From Micromonospora cabrerizensis (GTDB lineage Bacteria; Actinomycetota; Actinomycetes; Mycobacteriales; Micromonosporaceae), in contig NZ_JAKKFI010000045.1 in the NCBI RefSeq assembly GCF_022230955.1, forward strand, positions 1-64,000: a DNA stretch of 64,000 nucleotides, written 5' to 3'. This document shows positions 1 through 8,289 of this stretch, in pieces (the stretch's first letter is position 1; each line of letters begins with the position of its first letter). The notes below the pieces were generated by a model, which was given only the letters and a program-made list of their open reading frames with translations, did no database searches and had not been told where the DNA came from. Position numbers and translations under genes: made by a program.

Positions 1-1193
1 CACCCCGCTCCGGCCGCGAGCGTGACGGCCGCGACGCCGAAGCGGGCGGCGGCCCAGGTCAGTACAACTGCGCCAGCCGGGCCGAGCGCGTAGTGCGTGC
101 TCCAGAACGCCGACGTGACCCGGCCGAGTAGGTGGTCAGGGGTGATCTCCTGGCGCAGCGACATGGAACAGATGCCGCCGATGCTGAGGCAGCAGAGGTA
201 CACGGCGGTCAGCGCGGTGACCGCGGGCACGCTCGTCGCGATGCCGACGCCCGCCACCGCGAACCCGCAGACCGCGTGGGCGCCGATCCAGGTCGCGCCG
301 AACCCGCGCCGTCGGCGCAGCGGGGCCACCAGCAGCGCGCCGGCGACCGTGCCCAGCGCCGCGAGGCCGAGCACCGTGCCGACGGTGCCCTCGGAGCCGC
401 CGAGGTCATGGGTGACGTGGTAGATCAGCACGTCGACGAAGCCGTAGGTCAGGAAGATGAAGACCGACAGCAGGACGGTCAGCGCGCGCAGCACGGGCTG
501 GCGCCACAGGAACCGCGCCCCGGCCAGGAACTCGGCCAACGGCCGCTCCCGGGCCACCGCCGCGGTGCCGTCGGCCGGTGCGGGTCGCAGTCGGATCAGC
601 CACAGTCCGGCCGCGGAGAGCGCGAAACTCGCCGCGTTGACGGCGATGGCGGTGGACGGGCCGAAGCGGGCCGACACCACGCCGGCGAGCAGCGGCCCGA
701 GGACGGCCGCCGACGCGTACGTCGCCTGCAAACGGCCGTTGGCCTCGGTGAGCCGATCACGATCGACGAGGTTACGGACCGCGGTGACGGCGGCGACCTG
801 GAACACCATGCCGGCGGCCTCGCAGATCGGCAGCACGACGAAGAGCAGCCACACCTGAGGGCCTGCCAGCCATGCCAACGGCACCAGGCCGTACAGCACC
901 AGGCGGGTCAGGTCCGCCACGATCATCAGCGTGCGGCGGTCGTACCGGTCGACCAGCACCCCTCCGAAGATCCCCGCGACGACCGATGCCGCGCCCGCGG
1001 CGGCCGTGAGCAGGCCCATCTGCGCCACCGACCCGGTCGCCTGGAGCACCAGCAGCGGCACCGCCAGGTACGCGAACGAGTCGCCGGCCGCCGAGAGCGA
1101 CTGCGCGATCCAGTACGTGCCGAAGGTGCGGTCTCTCCACAGCGGAGGCCGGACCGCGCTGACAGGGTGGCCCATCGTGACGAGGTTAGTCAT
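1..1193 (-). CDS. MFS efflux transporter (3' end outside window)
   Basis: Reading the minus strand from ATG at 1193, one frame stays open to the window edge, so the C-terminus is missing. The product begins MTNLVTMGHPVSAVRPPLW and has about ten hydrophobic helices. The loop between helices 2 and 3 reads GVLVDRYDRRTLMI, the major facilitator signature. The overall pattern fits the EntS/MFS_3 group of proton-driven drug or siderophore exporters. A purine-rich AAGG lies just upstream of the ATG, and the start overlaps the stop of the small membrane-protein gene by ATGA, so the two are probably translationally coupled. The substrate cannot be told from sequence. The NB-ARC/TPR regulator divergent from this pair is a plausible controller, by inference only. 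Confidence 0.85.
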   Translation of the reverse strand, partial: MTNLVTMGHPVSAVRPPLWRDRTFGTYWIAQSLSAAGDSFAYLAVPLLVLQATGSVAQMGLLTAAAGAASVVAGIFGGVLVDRYDRRTLMIVADLTRLVLYGLVPLAWLAGPQVWLLFVVLPICEAAGMVFQVAAVTAVRNLVDRDRLTEANGRLQATYASAAVLGPLLAGVVSARFGPSTAIAVNAASFALSAAGLWLIRLRPAPADGTAAVARERPLAEFLAGARFLWRQPVLRALTVLLSVFIFLTYGFVDVLIYHVTHDLGGSEGTVGTVLGLAALGTVAGALLVAPLRRRRGFGATWIGAHAVCGFAVAGVGIATSVPAVTALTAVYLCCLSIGGICSMSLRQEITPDHLLGRVTSAFWSTHYALGPAGAVVLTWAAARFGVAAVTLAAGAG

Positions 1194-1468
1194 CTACCTT
1201 CGGTTGAACTACGCCCCTGGTCCGCGGGGTCGCAGGTGCAGGCGGTCGGCTGACCGTCGGCGGCCGGGACCGTCCGGCCAGGTGGCACCGCCCAGTCGAG
1301 CAGCCAGTTGAGCAGGCGGTAGACCAACAGCCACAGGGCGGCGTACAGCACGATGTTTCCGAACCGAGCGTCCGGCATCGGCTCGATCATGGCGACGATC
1401 TGCTCCCAGATGGAGGTGGTCGCCGCCGTTGCGGCACTGGTCAGCAGTGCCGGACGAAGCTTGATCAT
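1190..1468 (-). CDS. small single-span membrane protein coupled to MFS gene
   Basis: A 92-residue product starting MIKLRPALLTSAATAATTS. A GGGAG box eight bases before the ATG at 1468 supports this start over upstream in-frame codons. A hydrophobic segment near residues 36-55 (FGNIVLYAALWLLVYRLLNW) is followed by a short hydrophilic tail with two cysteines in TACTC. I recognise no family. The stop overlaps the start of the MFS gene (ATGA), the best evidence that it is a real gene. It could be an accessory subunit, a small toxin-like or signalling peptide, or a leader ORF; nothing in the sequence decides. Confidence 0.55.
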   Translation of the reverse strand: MIKLRPALLTSAATAATTSIWEQIVAMIEPMPDARFGNIVLYAALWLLVYRLLNWLLDWAVPPGRTVPAADGQPTACTCDPADQGRSSTEGR

Positions 1469-1634
1469 CTCTGCGCTCCCGAGGATGGTGACGTGGAGGT
1501 GGCTCGCAGTCTCGCGCTGCGGTGCCACGACCATCTCGGACCTTGCGTGCTGCGGGTTCGTCCGGGACAAAGAGAGACGGCGCGGCCGAAGATTGCCCGG
1601 TCGTCGGGCCTACCGTGGCTGATCCAGCGCCATC
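1469..1634. promoter_or_regulatory. divergent control region of MFS pair and NB-ARC regulator
   Basis: This 166-base gap separates the minus-strand small-protein/MFS pair from the plus-strand regulator. It contains a short inverted repeat, GCCCG-GTCGT-CGGGC, at 1595-1609, which could be an operator or a chance GC palindrome. I see no convincing -35/-10 pair. Confidence 0.3.
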
Positions 1635-4001
1635 ATGGGAGACAGCATCCGACTCCGGACCAGATCGGGATGGGACGTGGACCCCACGAACGTGACGACG
1701 TCCGACGAGCTTGGTGCGTTGCTGAGACGACTCCGGACGTCGACCGGCCTCAGCACCTGGGACATCGACCAGCGCACCCGACACACCGAGGTACGGCTGA
1801 CCCGTTCGAAGATCAGCAAGGTCGAGCGTGGTGAGTTGCCAACCCTGACCTGGCTGCGCGCCTTTCTCAACGTGTGCGGCGTCGACACTGGTTCACGCCG
1901 CTATCGGGACTGGGAACGCGCCTGGGCCACTGCCCAACGGCGAATCGCGGCCGGCCCGGTGGCGGTCGACAGCCAGAGCTTCGTCGTTCCCCGACAGCTA
2001 CCCGCCGTACCTCGTCACTTCGTGGGCCGCCAGGCCGAGCTCGATCACCTCAACGGGCTCATCACACATCCTGGACGAGTGGCGGTTGTCCAGGGCGCAG
2101 CCGGGATCGGGAAGACGACCTTGGCGTTGCACTGGGCACACGCCGCCTCGCAGAGGTTTCCCGACGGGCAGTTCTACCTCAACTTGCGGGGCTTCAACCT
2201 CGATCGGCCGACGGCGCCCCCGGAAGCGCTCCGCGAACTTCTCGACGGGCTCAACGTGTCTCCCGGACGCATCCCGTCGAGCTTCAACGCGCAGGTCAGC
2301 CTCTTTCGTAGCCTGGTAGCCGGTAAGCGGATCCTGATCGTACTGGACAACGCCGCCACCTCTGACCAGGTACGACCGTTGCTGCCAGGCGCACCGACCT
2401 GCGTCACGATCGTCACCAGCAGGAACCGGCTCGCCGGCCTGGTTGCCAGGGAAGGGGCTCTACCACTCACCCTCGACACACTGAGCAAAAAGGAGTCGCG
2501 GTCACTGCTGGCACGGACGGTCGGAGTCGAGCTTCTGGACAGTGCCCCCGACGCGTCCACTGCCCTCCTGGCACTGTGCGCGGGACTTCCGTTGAGTCTG
2601 GCCATCATCGCGGCTCGGGTCGTCGTCGCACCGACGCCATCGCTCGAACGGATCGCGGCCGAGGCCGAGCACAGCCGGTCCCAGCTCAGTCAGTTCGAGC
2701 TCGACGACCGGGAATCCGACCTTCGGACGGTCTTCTCCGGGTCGTACCGAGCCCTCGATGAGCCAGCCGCGAGACTGTTCCGGCTGCTCGGGCTGAACAC
2801 CGGCGCAGACGTCTCAGTCGATGCTGCGGCGAGCCTGCTGGCTGCCGACGCCACCAACACCCGCGCCCTGCTGACCGTCCTCACGAACCTGCATCTCGTC
2901 GAGGAGTATCGCCCGGGCCGGTTCCGGATGCACGACCTCCTGCGGGCATACGCCTTCGAGCGCGCCCAGGAGGAGGAGACCGACGTCGATCGACTTCGGG
3001 CCCAGTCCGGACTCGTCGCCTACTTCCTGCAGTGCAGCCTCACCGGCGACCGGCTGCTCGATCCCCTGCGGGAGACCTTCCCAGCGCCCAGGCCGGACGC
3101 CCCGGGTCCACCGCCGCGCTTCGACTCGTACCGCAGCGCACTGGCCTGGTTCCAACAGGAACACAAGAACCTGTCGGCGGCGGCCAGACTCGCGTCCACG
3201 CTCGGCCTGCACGACGCGGCGTTCCTGCTGCCCTGGAGCATGACCACCTACCTGCACCGGCAGGGTTACTGGCCGGAGTACGCGGAGCTGTTCCGTCTCG
3301 CCCTGGACGCGGGTGGCGCCATCGGTGACCCTCGCGCGCAGGGCGTGGCGTCGCGCAACATCGGCAACGCGCTGGCGCAGCTGGGGAAGTTCCAGGAGGC
3401 ACTTGAGCACCAGACCCGAGCGCTCACCTTCTTCGTTCAGGCCGGCGACATCGACGGTCAGGCCCGCACCGAACGCGCGATGGGATTCGCCCGCGAGCAG
3501 ATGGGCGACCACGCGTCGGCCGTACGCCATGCCAGGGCAGCGCTTGCCCACTATCAGGATTCCGGCAATCTGGCTGGCCAGGCCCAGGCGCTCAACGCTC
3601 TGGGCTGGTACCTGGCGTTGCAGGGCTGTCACACCGACGCTCTGCACCACTGTGCGGCGGCGCTGAAGATCTTCGAGACCCTCGACGATCCGACATACCA
3701 GGCGCACACCCTCGACAGCATCGGATACAGCCTCCACCAGCTCGGACGGCATTCCGATGCGAGCGAACGTTACGAGCAGGCCATTGAGATGTACCGGCGC
3801 CTCGGCGACCGCTACTACGAGGCGGAGACGCTGCACCACCTCGGTGACTGCCGACACGCCTCGGGCGACACCGACGGGGCTCGCCACGCCTGGCGGGACG
3901 CGCTGGAGATCTTTGCCGCGATCAACCACCCGCGCGGAGAGCAGGTACGCGCAAAGCTCTCCGGTGACGCGCCACCCGCGCCGCAGCAGGACATCGGCTG
4001 A
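1635..4001 (+). CDS. XRE-type HTH / NB-ARC / TPR transcriptional regulator
   Basis: A 788-residue multidomain protein. Residues about 24-80 form an XRE-like helix-turn-helix (LGALLRRLRTSTGLSTWDID, then SKISKVERGE). Residues about 128-400 form an NB-ARC NTPase with Walker A GAAGIGKTT at 154-162. From about residue 560 on are repeated TPR-like helix pairs (for example ALAQLGKFQEALEHQTRAL and HLGDCRHASGDTDGARHAW). The architecture matches actinobacterial AfsR/SARP-related regulators that carry an XRE rather than a SARP DNA-binding domain. Such proteins usually act as signal-responsive switches for neighbouring genes. It is divergent from the small-protein/MFS pair, which is its likeliest target. 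No strong ribosome site precedes the ATG, so the start is slightly uncertain. Confidence 0.9.
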   Translation: MGDSIRLRTRSGWDVDPTNVTTSDELGALLRRLRTSTGLSTWDIDQRTRHTEVRLTRSKISKVERGELPTLTWLRAFLNVCGVDTGSRRYRDWERAWATAQRRIAAGPVAVDSQSFVVPRQLPAVPRHFVGRQAELDHLNGLITHPGRVAVVQGAAGIGKTTLALHWAHAASQRFPDGQFYLNLRGFNLDRPTAPPEALRELLDGLNVSPGRIPSSFNAQVSLFRSLVAGKRILIVLDNAATSDQVRPLLPGAPTCVTIVTSRNRLAGLVAREGALPLTLDTLSKKESRSLLARTVGVELLDSAPDASTALLALCAGLPLSLAIIAARVVVAPTPSLERIAAEAEHSRSQLSQFELDDRESDLRTVFSGSYRALDEPAARLFRLLGLNTGADVSVDAAASLLAADATNTRALLTVLTNLHLVEEYRPGRFRMHDLLRAYAFERAQEEETDVDRLRAQSGLVAYFLQCSLTGDRLLDPLRETFPAPRPDAPGPPPRFDSYRSALAWFQQEHKNLSAAARLASTLGLHDAAFLLPWSMTTYLHRQGYWPEYAELFRLALDAGGAIGDPRAQGVASRNIGNALAQLGKFQEALEHQTRALTFFVQAGDIDGQARTERAMGFAREQMGDHASAVRHARAALAHYQDSGNLAGQAQALNALGWYLALQGCHTDALHHCAAALKIFETLDDPTYQAHTLDSIGYSLHQLGRHSDASERYEQAIEMYRRLGDRYYEAETLHHLGDCRHASGDTDGARHAWRDALEIFAAINHPRGEQVRAKLSGDAPPAPQQDIG

Positions 4002-4053
4002 CCCCCTCGCTCCTGCTCGGTCGGTTTCAGCTGTCGGAGCGACATGCGCGGAC

Positions 4054-4077
4054 GGCCGCGGGAAGGATCCCGCGGCC
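4054..4077. terminator. hairpin between convergent genes
   Basis: A perfect 10-bp stem, GGCCGCGGGA/TCCCGCGGCC, closes an AGGA loop between the regulator stop at 4001 and the flavin reductase stop at 4101. There is no U-tract, as is common in high-GC actinobacteria. It could serve both converging transcripts. Confidence 0.6.
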
Positions 4078-4100
4078 GCCGCCGGAAAGCTCTGGGACGG

Positions 4101-4661
4101 TCAGCCCTTGCGCAGCGGAGCGAGCGCGGTGCTCCAGGCGACCACCTGGTCGAGCGTGGTGGTCAGCGCGTCCTGCTGGAACTGGTTGGGCTTGAAGGTG
4201 CTGAAGTTCTCGAAGTCGGTGAAGAGCGACAGCGCGACCTGCGACCGCACGTCGGCCATCTGAAGCTCACCGGAGATCAGGCGCAGGTGCTCCACGGCAC
4301 GCGCCCCGCCGACCGAGCCGTAGCTGACGAAGCCGACGGCCTTGTTGTTCCACTCGGCGTAGAGGAAGTCGATCGCGTTCTTCAGCGCGCCCGAGGTGGA
4401 GTGGTTGTACTCGGGGGTGACGATGATGAACCCGTCGTACGAGGCGATCGTCTCGGCCCAGCGCAGCGTGTGCGGCTGGGAGTACTGACCCATCGAGGGC
4501 GGGTACGCCTCATCGAGGTGCGGCAGCTGGTAGTCGAGCAGGTCGATCAGCTCGTACTCCGCGTCGGAGCGCTGCTTGGCGATCTCCAGCACCCAGCGGG
4601 CGACGGCTTCACCGTTACGCCCCGGACGGGTGCTTCCGAGGATGATCCCGATCCTGGTCAT
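4101..4661 (-). CDS. NAD(P)H-dependent FMN reductase family protein
   Basis: A 186-residue flavodoxin-fold protein. The N-terminal GSTRPGRNGEAVARW forms the FMN phosphate loop, and PEYNHSTSGALKNAIDFL near residues 82-99 is the signature of the SsuE/azoreductase-like NADPH-dependent FMN reductase family. These soluble enzymes reduce flavins, quinones or azo compounds using NAD(P)H. AAAGGG eight bases before the ATG supports the start. The gene is divergent from a MarR regulator across a short AT-richer region with shared repeats, so it is probably derepressed by a quinone-like or oxidant ligand of that regulator. That last point is inference from arrangement. Confidence 0.85.
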   Translation of the reverse strand: MTRIGIILGSTRPGRNGEAVARWVLEIAKQRSDAEYELIDLLDYQLPHLDEAYPPSMGQYSQPHTLRWAETIASYDGFIIVTPEYNHSTSGALKNAIDFLYAEWNNKAVGFVSYGSVGGARAVEHLRLISGELQMADVRSQVALSLFTDFENFSTFKPNQFQQDALTTTLDQVVAWSTALAPLRKG

Positions 4662-4711
4662 GTGTGATGCCCTTTCAGAGGTCCTTGCCTGACGGCCCGA
4701 ACGCTAACCGG

Positions 4712-4786
4712 TGCTTGATTGGTCAAGCAAATACTCTGCCTATGGCCGTGCTCACACGGAGGGTAACCATTTGCTCAGTCAAACAA
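4712..4786. promoter_or_regulatory. probable MarR operators in divergent promoter
   Basis: Two related sites lie in this gap. The first is a perfect 18-base palindrome, TGCTTGATTGGTCAAGCA, at 4712-4729. The second is a degenerate copy, TTGCTCAGTCAAACAA, at 4771-4786, only seven bases before the MarR start. Both share GTCAARCAA. The size and dyad symmetry fit a MarR dimer; binding by this MarR is inferred from position. Confidence 0.6.
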
Positions 4787-4793
4787 GTATGAT

Positions 4794-5273
4794 ATGAGAA
4801 TGCCCAACCCCTCCGCAGCGACTCCGCAACCCCTCACCCCTGATGAGGAGGCCCTGGTCCGCGCACTGGGCCAGGTGATGCACGTGTTGCCCCGCACGAT
4901 CGACTCAGACATGGTCGGTGACCGTCAGCTACCACTGACCGAGTACATCGCCCTGATGAACCTCTCCGAGGCACCGGAACGGCGGATGCGCATGCACGAG
5001 CTCGCCGCGCTCTGCCACCTGTCGCTCAGCGGCATGACCCGCACGATCATCCGGCTGGAGACACAGGGCCTGGCCCGGCGGGAACGGTGCGAGGAGGACG
5101 CCCGCGGCTGGAACGCCGTCCTCACCGACGACGGCTTCGCCCGCCTCCAGGAGTCCTGGCCCAGTCACCTGGCCGCCGTACGCCGCCGTTTCCTCCAGCA
5201 CTTCGAGGGCTTCGACCTGGCCCAGTTGGCCCGCGCGTTCCAGCGGGCCGGCACGGCGGAGCAGACCGGCTGA
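4794..5273 (+). CDS. MarR family transcriptional regulator
   Basis: A 159-residue winged-helix protein with the MarR layout: helix LTEYIALMNLSEAPERRMRMHELAALCHLSLSGMTRTIIRLETQGLARRERCEEDARGWNAV spans the recognition helix and the beta-wing with a D-x-R-G motif. MarR proteins are dimeric repressors released by phenolics, quinones or oxidants. No clear ribosome site precedes the ATG at 4794 (a second in-frame ATG lies at 4800), so the message may be nearly leaderless. The adjacent palindromes suggest autoregulation together with the divergent flavin reductase. Confidence 0.88.
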   Translation: MRMPNPSAATPQPLTPDEEALVRALGQVMHVLPRTIDSDMVGDRQLPLTEYIALMNLSEAPERRMRMHELAALCHLSLSGMTRTIIRLETQGLARRERCEEDARGWNAVLTDDGFARLQESWPSHLAAVRRRFLQHFEGFDLAQLARAFQRAGTAEQTG

Positions 5274-5294
5274 GCCACCACCCGGCTCAGCCGG
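5266..5294. terminator. bidirectional hairpin spanning two stop codons
   Basis: A perfect 11-bp stem, CCGGCTGAGCC/GGCTCAGCCGG, with a seven-base loop overlaps the stop codons of both the MarR gene and the convergent DUF1772 gene. This economical placement suggests a shared terminator. Confidence 0.65.
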
Positions 5295-5796
5295 CCAGCC
5301 GTCCCGCCTCGACCAGGGCCCACGCCAGCAGCCCGAACGCACCGGTCGAGGCGACGGCCCGGACGACGTTGGCGCGTACCCAGGTGATCTCGAAACGCTC
5401 CCGCAGGGCCGGCAGGTCGCTGACCCGGTCGACCTCGCCGGCGCGCGCCAGCACGTTGTTCAGCGGCACGTTGACCACCGCGGTGACGCCGAGCACCACC
5501 AGGTAAAGCACCAGCGCGGCACCGATCCACGGCAGCGCCGCCCGGCGCTCGGCGCCCAGGTGCAGCCCCGCCGCCAGCAGCGTGAACAGCAGCGCGCCCC
5601 CGAAGCAGACCGCGAACCACCCGTTGAGGATGGACTCGTTGATCCGTTGCATGGCGAGCACCAGCGTCCGGTCGTCGGTGCGACCCAGGCCCGGCATGAC
5701 CGCGTACGCGAAGGCGGCGAACAGCCCGGCGGTCAGGCCGGTGGTCAGGACGGCGACGAGCAGACTTGCGGTACTCAGGAATCCCATGGGCACCAT
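5287..5796 (-). CDS. DUF1772 (anthrone-oxygenase-like) membrane protein
   Basis: A 169-residue protein with four predicted transmembrane helices (about 8-30, 58-80, 88-110 and 147-165). The features fit DUF1772: an acidic/aromatic first half (YAVMPGLGRTDDRTLVLAMQRINESI) and the conserved VNVPLNN before the last helix. Some fungal relatives are called anthrone oxygenases, but most bacterial members have no known function. It starts 40 bases after the desD stop on the same strand, so low-level read-through from the siderophore operon is possible. A second in-frame ATG lies three codons inside; neither has a clear ribosome site. Confidence 0.75.
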   Translation of the reverse strand: MVPMGFLSTASLLVAVLTTGLTAGLFAAFAYAVMPGLGRTDDRTLVLAMQRINESILNGWFAVCFGGALLFTLLAAGLHLGAERRAALPWIGAALVLYLVVLGVTAVVNVPLNNVLARAGEVDRVSDLPALRERFEITWVRANVVRAVASTGAFGLLAWALVEAGRLAG

Positions 5797-5836
5797 TGCA
5801 CCCGCTGGCGCGCATCCTGACCAGACCCGATCATGG

Positions 5837-7684
5837 TCAGCGGGTCGGGGCGTGGGCCGCCAGCGGGTTGACGAGGGTGCCGACGAACTGGAGAGCCGCC
5901 GACGGGTCGGCCAGATCGATCATCTGCTGGTTGTTGCGTAGCTGGAGCCGGTTGAGGCAGGACAGCGTGAACTCCGGTGCGAACAGGTCGTAGTGGCGAA
6001 CCCGCTCGACCAGGTGCGGCACCCGGTCGAAGTAGTCGGCGGCGCAGGCCGCGACCGTACGCCAGAAGTCGTCCTCGGCGAGGACGCCGGCCTCGACCAG
6101 GACCGCGTTGAGGTGACGCAGGAAGCAGTCGATCACGTCGGTGAAGATGGTCAGCAGCTTGGTGTCGTCGGGCACGTCGACGCGGATCCGCTCCACCTCG
6201 GCGGGCAGCTCGACGTCGGCGCTCATCACCGCGATCTCCTCGGCGATGTCCTTGAAGATCACCCGCTGGACGGTGTCGTGCTCGTCGAGGACCAGGATGA
6301 CGTTCTCGCCGTGCGGCATGAACGCGAGGTCGTGGGCGTAGAAGCTGTGCAGCAGCGGGGTCAGGTAGGCGTCCAGGTAGCGACGCAGCCAGACCTCGGG
6401 GCTCAACCCGGACCGGGCGATCAGGGCCGCCGCCAGCGAGCCGCCGTCGTCGTCCACGTGCAGCAGCGCGGCCATGGTGGACAGCCGCTGCCCGGGCGCC
6501 AGGTTCGGCACCGGGCTCTCCCGCCACAGGGCGGCCAGCATCTTCCGGTACGGGGAGGTGCGCTCGGTCGCCGCCTCGTACTGCCGGTGCCGGTAACCCA
6601 CCGCGGCCCGTTCCCGGATCACGGTCAGGCCCGTGCCGGTCAGCACCTCGTCGGAGGCGATCAGGCCGGCCAGCCAGTCGTTGATCGCCGGGGTGGCCGC
6701 CATGTACGCGGCCGACAACCCCCGCATGAAGCCCATGTTCAGCACCGACAGCGCGGTCTTCACGTAGTGCCGGCTCGGCTCGCTGACGTTGAAGAAGGTA
6801 CGGATGGACTGCTGGGCGAGGTACGCGTCCGGCCCGGGGCCGAGGTGCACCAGCCGGCGTTCGGCCAGCTCCCCGGCGAAGGTGACCGCCAGCTTGTTCC
6901 ACCACTGCCACGGGTGCGCGGGGATCAGGTGGTAGTCGGCGAGGTCGAGGCCCAGGTCGGCCATCGTGGCCGCGAACCGGGCCCGGGTCTGCGCGTCCAG
7001 CTCGCCCTCGATCAGCGCGTCGTAGTCGAGGTCGGCGGCGCTGCTGAACGTCGAGTGGTCCCGGTGGGCGGCGAGCCACTCCAGGCGTACGGCCTCGGCG
7101 GCCTCGGGGGCGTAGCGGTGGTACTCGTCGACGCCGAAGCCGAGCCGGCCGTTGTTGGCCACGAAGCAGGGGTGACCCTCGGTCATCGACGTCTCGATGG
7201 TCTGGAAGTCCGCCGTGGCCAGCTCGGCGGCGCTCGGCGCGGCCTGGGCCAGCTTGTACGCGGTGCCCGCCAGCGTCGAGGTGATCTCCTCCAGGTAGAC
7301 CGGGAGCACCCGCGCGGAGAGTCCGAGGGTGTCGCGCAGCTCGACGATGAAATCCACGGCGTCCGGTGCCAGGGAGGTGCCGTCGCGGTGCCGGGTGATG
7401 CTGTCGGCGTCGATCTGCCAGTGCGCCAGGGCGAGCACCCGCGCGGCGAAGCGGTAGGTGACCGTGCCGTCGTCGCTGCGGACCTCGTAGAACTGCCGGT
7501 CGTCGGGGCCCGGCACGGGCTGCGGGGCGAGCAGTCGTTCGTGGGTGAACTCGGCGAGCGCCTTGCGCACCAGCAGCCGGTTGGCCCGGGCCCAGCGTTG
7601 CGGGGTGAGGTGCCCGACCGGGTCGCCGGGCGCGGCGTGCCCGGTGGTGGCGGGCGTCTGGGTGGGAACGGCGGTGGCGGTCAC
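5837..7684 (-). CDS. desD: desferrioxamine synthetase, NIS family (IucA/IucC type)
   Basis: A 615-residue NRPS-independent siderophore synthetase. It uses ATP to activate the succinyl carboxylate of N-hydroxy-N-succinylcadaverine and condenses units into linear or cyclic tris-hydroxamates (desferrioxamines B/E). Conserved motifs are HPWQWWNK near the middle and MPHGENV in the C-terminal FhuF-like lobe, both typical of IucA/IucC enzymes. I chose GTG at 7684 because it overlaps the desC stop (GTGA); longer readings invade desC in another frame. It is the last gene of desABCD. Assignment as DesD rather than an aerobactin-type synthetase rests on synteny with the lysine decarboxylase, hydroxylase and acyltransferase. 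Confidence 0.93.
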   Translation of the reverse strand: MTATAVPTQTPATTGHAAPGDPVGHLTPQRWARANRLLVRKALAEFTHERLLAPQPVPGPDDRQFYEVRSDDGTVTYRFAARVLALAHWQIDADSITRHRDGTSLAPDAVDFIVELRDTLGLSARVLPVYLEEITSTLAGTAYKLAQAAPSAAELATADFQTIETSMTEGHPCFVANNGRLGFGVDEYHRYAPEAAEAVRLEWLAAHRDHSTFSSAADLDYDALIEGELDAQTRARFAATMADLGLDLADYHLIPAHPWQWWNKLAVTFAGELAERRLVHLGPGPDAYLAQQSIRTFFNVSEPSRHYVKTALSVLNMGFMRGLSAAYMAATPAINDWLAGLIASDEVLTGTGLTVIRERAAVGYRHRQYEAATERTSPYRKMLAALWRESPVPNLAPGQRLSTMAALLHVDDDGGSLAAALIARSGLSPEVWLRRYLDAYLTPLLHSFYAHDLAFMPHGENVILVLDEHDTVQRVIFKDIAEEIAVMSADVELPAEVERIRVDVPDDTKLLTIFTDVIDCFLRHLNAVLVEAGVLAEDDFWRTVAACAADYFDRVPHLVERVRHYDLFAPEFTLSCLNRLQLRNNQQMIDLADPSAALQFVGTLVNPLAAHAPTR

Positions 7685-8289
7685 GCCGGGGCTCCTTCGG
7701 TTCGGGTGGCAGCGGCGCGGTCGGCGGTGGCGGCGCGGTCGGCGGCCTGGAACTGGGCTCGGGTGCAGACGCTGAGCAGCGCGTCCTTCTCGGGCTTGGC
7801 GATCGGGCCGACGACCTCGAAGCCGACGGCGGCGTTCAGCGCGTGCACGGCGGTGTTGCGCACGTCCGGCTCGACCACCACCCGCCGGGTCGTGGGGTCG
7901 GCGAAGAGCCACGCCATCACGGTGCCGATCACCGCGCGGGTGAAGCCGTGCACCGGAGCGCCGACGGGCGCGCAGAGGAAGTGCATGCCCACGTCACCGG
8001 GCTGGTGGTCGTAAAGGCCGGCCAGCTCGACGTGGGCCGGGTCGTAGCGCTCGGCGAGGAAGGCGGGACTCCCCCGCCACAGTCCGAGGTAGGCGTCGTG
8101 GTGCGGGTGCTCGGCGATCCGCCGGTACTCCTCGGTCACCTGGGCCAGGTCGGCGTCCTGCATGAGCCAGAACGCCGCCTTCGGGTGGGTCACCCAGGTG
8201 TGCAGCAGCGCGGCGTCGGCGTCCGGATCGAGCGTACGCAGGGCGAACTCGCCGAGCCGATCGTCGGCGCGGGCGAAGACGACGCTCAC
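7681..8289 (-). CDS. desC: N-hydroxycadaverine acyltransferase (GNAT)
   Basis: A 202-residue GNAT of the IucB/DesC group. It acylates N-hydroxycadaverine with succinyl-, acetyl- or longer acyl-CoA to make the hydroxamate units used by DesD. Diagnostic stretches are [17 protein letters not shown] and [11 protein letters not shown], shared by siderophore hydroxylamine acyltransferases. The GTG start overlaps the desB stop by GTGA and its own stop overlaps desD, so the three are coupled. The last 20 or so residues are alanine/arginine-rich and probably disordered. Confidence 0.92.
   Translation of the reverse strand: MSVVFARADDRLGEFALRTLDPDADAALLHTWVTHPKAAFWLMQDADLAQVTEEYRRIAEHPHHDAYLGLWRGSPAFLAERYDPAHVELAGLYDHQPGDVGMHFLCAPVGAPVHGFTRAVIGTVMAWLFADPTTRRVVVEPDVRNTAVHALNAAVGFEVVGPIAKPEKDALLSVCTRAQFQAADRAATADRAAATRTEGAPA

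Noticed and set aside
7685..7912. Upstream extension of desD
   Set aside because: This is the antisense-quality reading of desC in another frame; the GTG at 7684 overlaps the desC stop.
5993..8014. A 673-codon plus-strand frame across desD and desC
   Set aside because: Spans two well-supported minus-strand genes and has no recognisable domain.
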